Of a stretch of DNA of 64,000 bases, positions 62,650 to 64,000 are shown in pieces. Position 1 is the stretch's first letter, and each line of letters begins with the position of its first letter. The notes beneath the pieces are model-generated. The model worked only from the letters and a program-made list of their open reading frames with translations, made no database searches and was not told where the DNA came from. Position numbers and translations under genes: made by a program. Source of the DNA: a virus. The stretch covers positions 248,001-312,000 of IMG/VR virus record IMGVR_UViG_3300035698_035310. One strand, 5' to 3'.

Positions 62650-63570
62650 ATGGATATAGTTGTTATATATCATGCAAGATGCACAGATGGCGCGGGGGCA
62701 ATGTGGTCCGCATGGAAACATTTTCAAGATGATGCCATTTATATTCCAATAGGAAAAAATAGTAAAAAACAAAAATCCGTATTAAATAAATGTCACAAAG
62801 CAAAGCGAGTATATATGCTTGATGGTATGTTGGATATGGTCGACGTAGAATCATTGTTAATGAATGATATTGAGGTGTTTCTATTAGATCACCACATCAG
62901 CAATATCACCGCGTTAAGTGATGCAAAACTTCAAGAAAAATATCCAGATTTATTACACGATCACAATGATATTGAACGTAGTGGTGCTGGTATCGCGTGG
63001 GATTACTTCAACGAAGGTCCACGACCAAGCATTATTAATTATGTAGAAGATTTTGATTTGTGGCATTGGGCCATGCCCGAGGGTGAAAGCATCCATGTTT
63101 ATCTGAGCCAATTCAATTGGTCAAGCAATGAAGAAATTATTGGATTGTTTAACACTTGGGAAAACGTTAGTCCAGGTCATTTGGCTGCAATGGGAAAACC
63201 ACTTGTTGATTATAAAAATCAATTGATGGGGAGAAATTTATCACATATCGCAAGGGCCAAAGTATATGTTGTATTGCCAACAGAATTTAGTCGCATAGCG
63301 ATGACATATGATGTTCCTATTCTAAATGCCAATCAATTTATAAGTGAAACAGGTAATGTCATGGCACAAGGCGAACCATTTGCGGTAATTTGGCAAGTAA
63401 TGAACGACTGCAAAATTAGGCTTAGTTTGAGAAGTGATGATAACGGTGAAGATGTTAGCATCATAGCAACACACTTGGGCATAAAAGGCGGTGGACACAA
63501 GCACGCCGCTGGATTGCGTTTTGATTCTATGCAAGATATGTTAGAAGTTATCACGATGTATGAAAAATAA
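62650..63570 (+). CDS. DHH-family phosphoesterase, copy 2
   Basis: 306 residues; ATG 62650 follows GGAG. Same motifs (YHARCTDGAGAMWSAWKHFQ, FLLDHHISN, KGGGHKHAAGLRF). One Gly fewer in the DHHA1 motif and MLDGMLDMVD in place of MLDVMLDMDD. Tandem duplication including the upstream region. Confidence 0.85.
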   Translation: MDIVVIYHARCTDGAGAMWSAWKHFQDDAIYIPIGKNSKKQKSVLNKCHKAKRVYMLDGMLDMVDVESLLMNDIEVFLLDHHISNITALSDAKLQEKYPDLLHDHNDIERSGAGIAWDYFNEGPRPSIINYVEDFDLWHWAMPEGESIHVYLSQFNWSSNEEIIGLFNTWENVSPGHLAAMGKPLVDYKNQLMGRNLSHIARAKVYVVLPTEFSRIAMTYDVPILNANQFISETGNVMAQGEPFAVIWQVMNDCKIRLSLRSDDNGEDVSIIATHLGIKGGGHKHAAGLRFDSMQDMLEVITMYEK

Positions 63571-63573
63571 TAT

Positions 63574-63927
63574 ATGAATGTACGACAAGACGTATTTGAC
63601 GCGGTTCAATCACAAATAGACCTCGATATAGATTTTAAAAAACTATGCGCGGAAATATATTTCCATCCTGGTGGAGATACATTACGTCTTAGTTTTAAAG
63701 GATTGGTTTTTTTATCTGATTATTTACCATCCAATAAAGTTGATGTATTGATAGAAAATCAAAATAGAAAAACTATGCCATCAAAGCATTATGTGTTTTT
63801 AACACGATATAATAAAATGCCATATTACATAGGCGGAAAATATATTACATTTTTTGATGAAGACGCGGCGTTTTTATTTAAAATGTGCGATGGCGACATA
63901 GAAAACGTAAAAGAAGTAACTAAATGA
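63574..63927 (+). CDS. hypothetical protein
   Basis: 117 residues, three bases after the DHH gene, no clear Shine-Dalgarno. TLRLSFKGLVFLSDYL, FLTRYNKMPYYIGGKYITFF and DEDAAFLFKMCDGDIE resemble a recurrent T4-like phage small protein and the FKLRW-tail family. Function unknown. Confidence 0.6.
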   Translation: MNVRQDVFDAVQSQIDLDIDFKKLCAEIYFHPGGDTLRLSFKGLVFLSDYLPSNKVDVLIENQNRKTMPSKHYVFLTRYNKMPYYIGGKYITFFDEDAAFLFKMCDGDIENVKEVTK

Positions 63928-63946
63928 AACTAAATGAAATATAAAT

Positions 63947-63976
63947 TTGACAGCAACAATTCTCCTAGTGTATGCT
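63947..63976 (+). promoter_or_regulatory. promoter at the window edge
   Basis: TTGACA (63947-63952), 18-bp spacer, TATGCT (63971-63976). Gene lies beyond the window. Confidence 0.55.
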
Positions 63977-64000
63977 ACATAGATAAAGAGTATACAAAAA

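Noticed and set aside
1-64000. Genome-wide TAG recoding
   Set aside because: Several early genes end in TAG followed soon by other stops or terminators, and the polymerase, fibres and carbamoyltransferase contain no internal TAG. Only a local effect at 55.7-58.1 kb is supported.

Overview
The window looks like part of a large, AT-rich, strictly lytic tailed-phage genome of the T4-like (myovirus) replication type. Support: a family B DNA polymerase, sliding clamp, T4-RNase-H-type 5'-3' exonuclease, DsbA-like DNA-binding protein and a ligase homologue lie together at 43.9-52.1 kb, with tail-fibre-type virion genes, a holin and an M15 peptidase. Late units carry (A/G)ATAAATA or TATAAATA boxes like T4 late promoters. 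Early genes have near-consensus sigma-70 promoters. DUF1178, DUF1737, DUF6765 and ArdC-type proteins suggest an alphaproteobacterial host, but this is inference. I see no tRNA, CRISPR array or insertion sequence.

Layout. (1) 0.1-16.6 kb is an early accessory region of about 35 mostly unrecognised small genes on the plus strand. Nearly every gene or pair has its own TTGAC(A/T)-17-TATAAC promoter, often with a dyad over the -10. Between the gene clusters sit ten copies of a second promoter class, in both orientations, whose transcript would begin AGGGAGGGATGA and would encode tiny peptides starting M(S/T)xF(W/Y). Four free-standing promoter-terminator units look like small RNAs. The region ends with an ArdC-type antirestriction protein. 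(2) 16.6-17.0 kb is a non-coding switch region with four TATCGTGACA repeats and a 22-bp perfect palindrome. (3) 17.0-21.1 kb has an ADP-ribosyltransferase-like gene, a ParB-like gene and a leftward operon of small duplicated genes with decaying copies. (4) 21.1-39.4 kb is the virion and lysis region: acidic low-complexity protein, holin, endolysin-like peptidase, three fibre-like proteins and an RyR-domain protein. It is interrupted by GIY-YIG endonucleases and a probable adenine methylase plus HaeIII-like restriction endonuclease pair. (5) 39.4-53.2 kb holds a truncated glutamyl-tRNA synthetase, metallophosphoesterase, carbamoyltransferase, a ligase homologue lacking its catalytic lysine, polymerase, clamp, ClpP-like protease, SHOCT-like repeat protein, exonuclease and CYTH protein. 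(6) 53.3-64 kb holds a DUF6765 protein, small coiled-coil genes, peptidyl-tRNA hydrolase 2, saccharopine dehydrogenase-like enzyme, MT-A70 methyltransferase and two tandem DHH phosphoesterases.

Most striking are the ten GGGAGGGATGA promoter/micro-ORF elements; three in-frame amber codons within 2.4 kb (55.75, 57.34 and 58.11 kb), each leaving the frame open on both sides and at least one apparently inside a single domain; the catalytic-domain-only GluRS; and the ligase homologue with an LxDG in place of KxDG.
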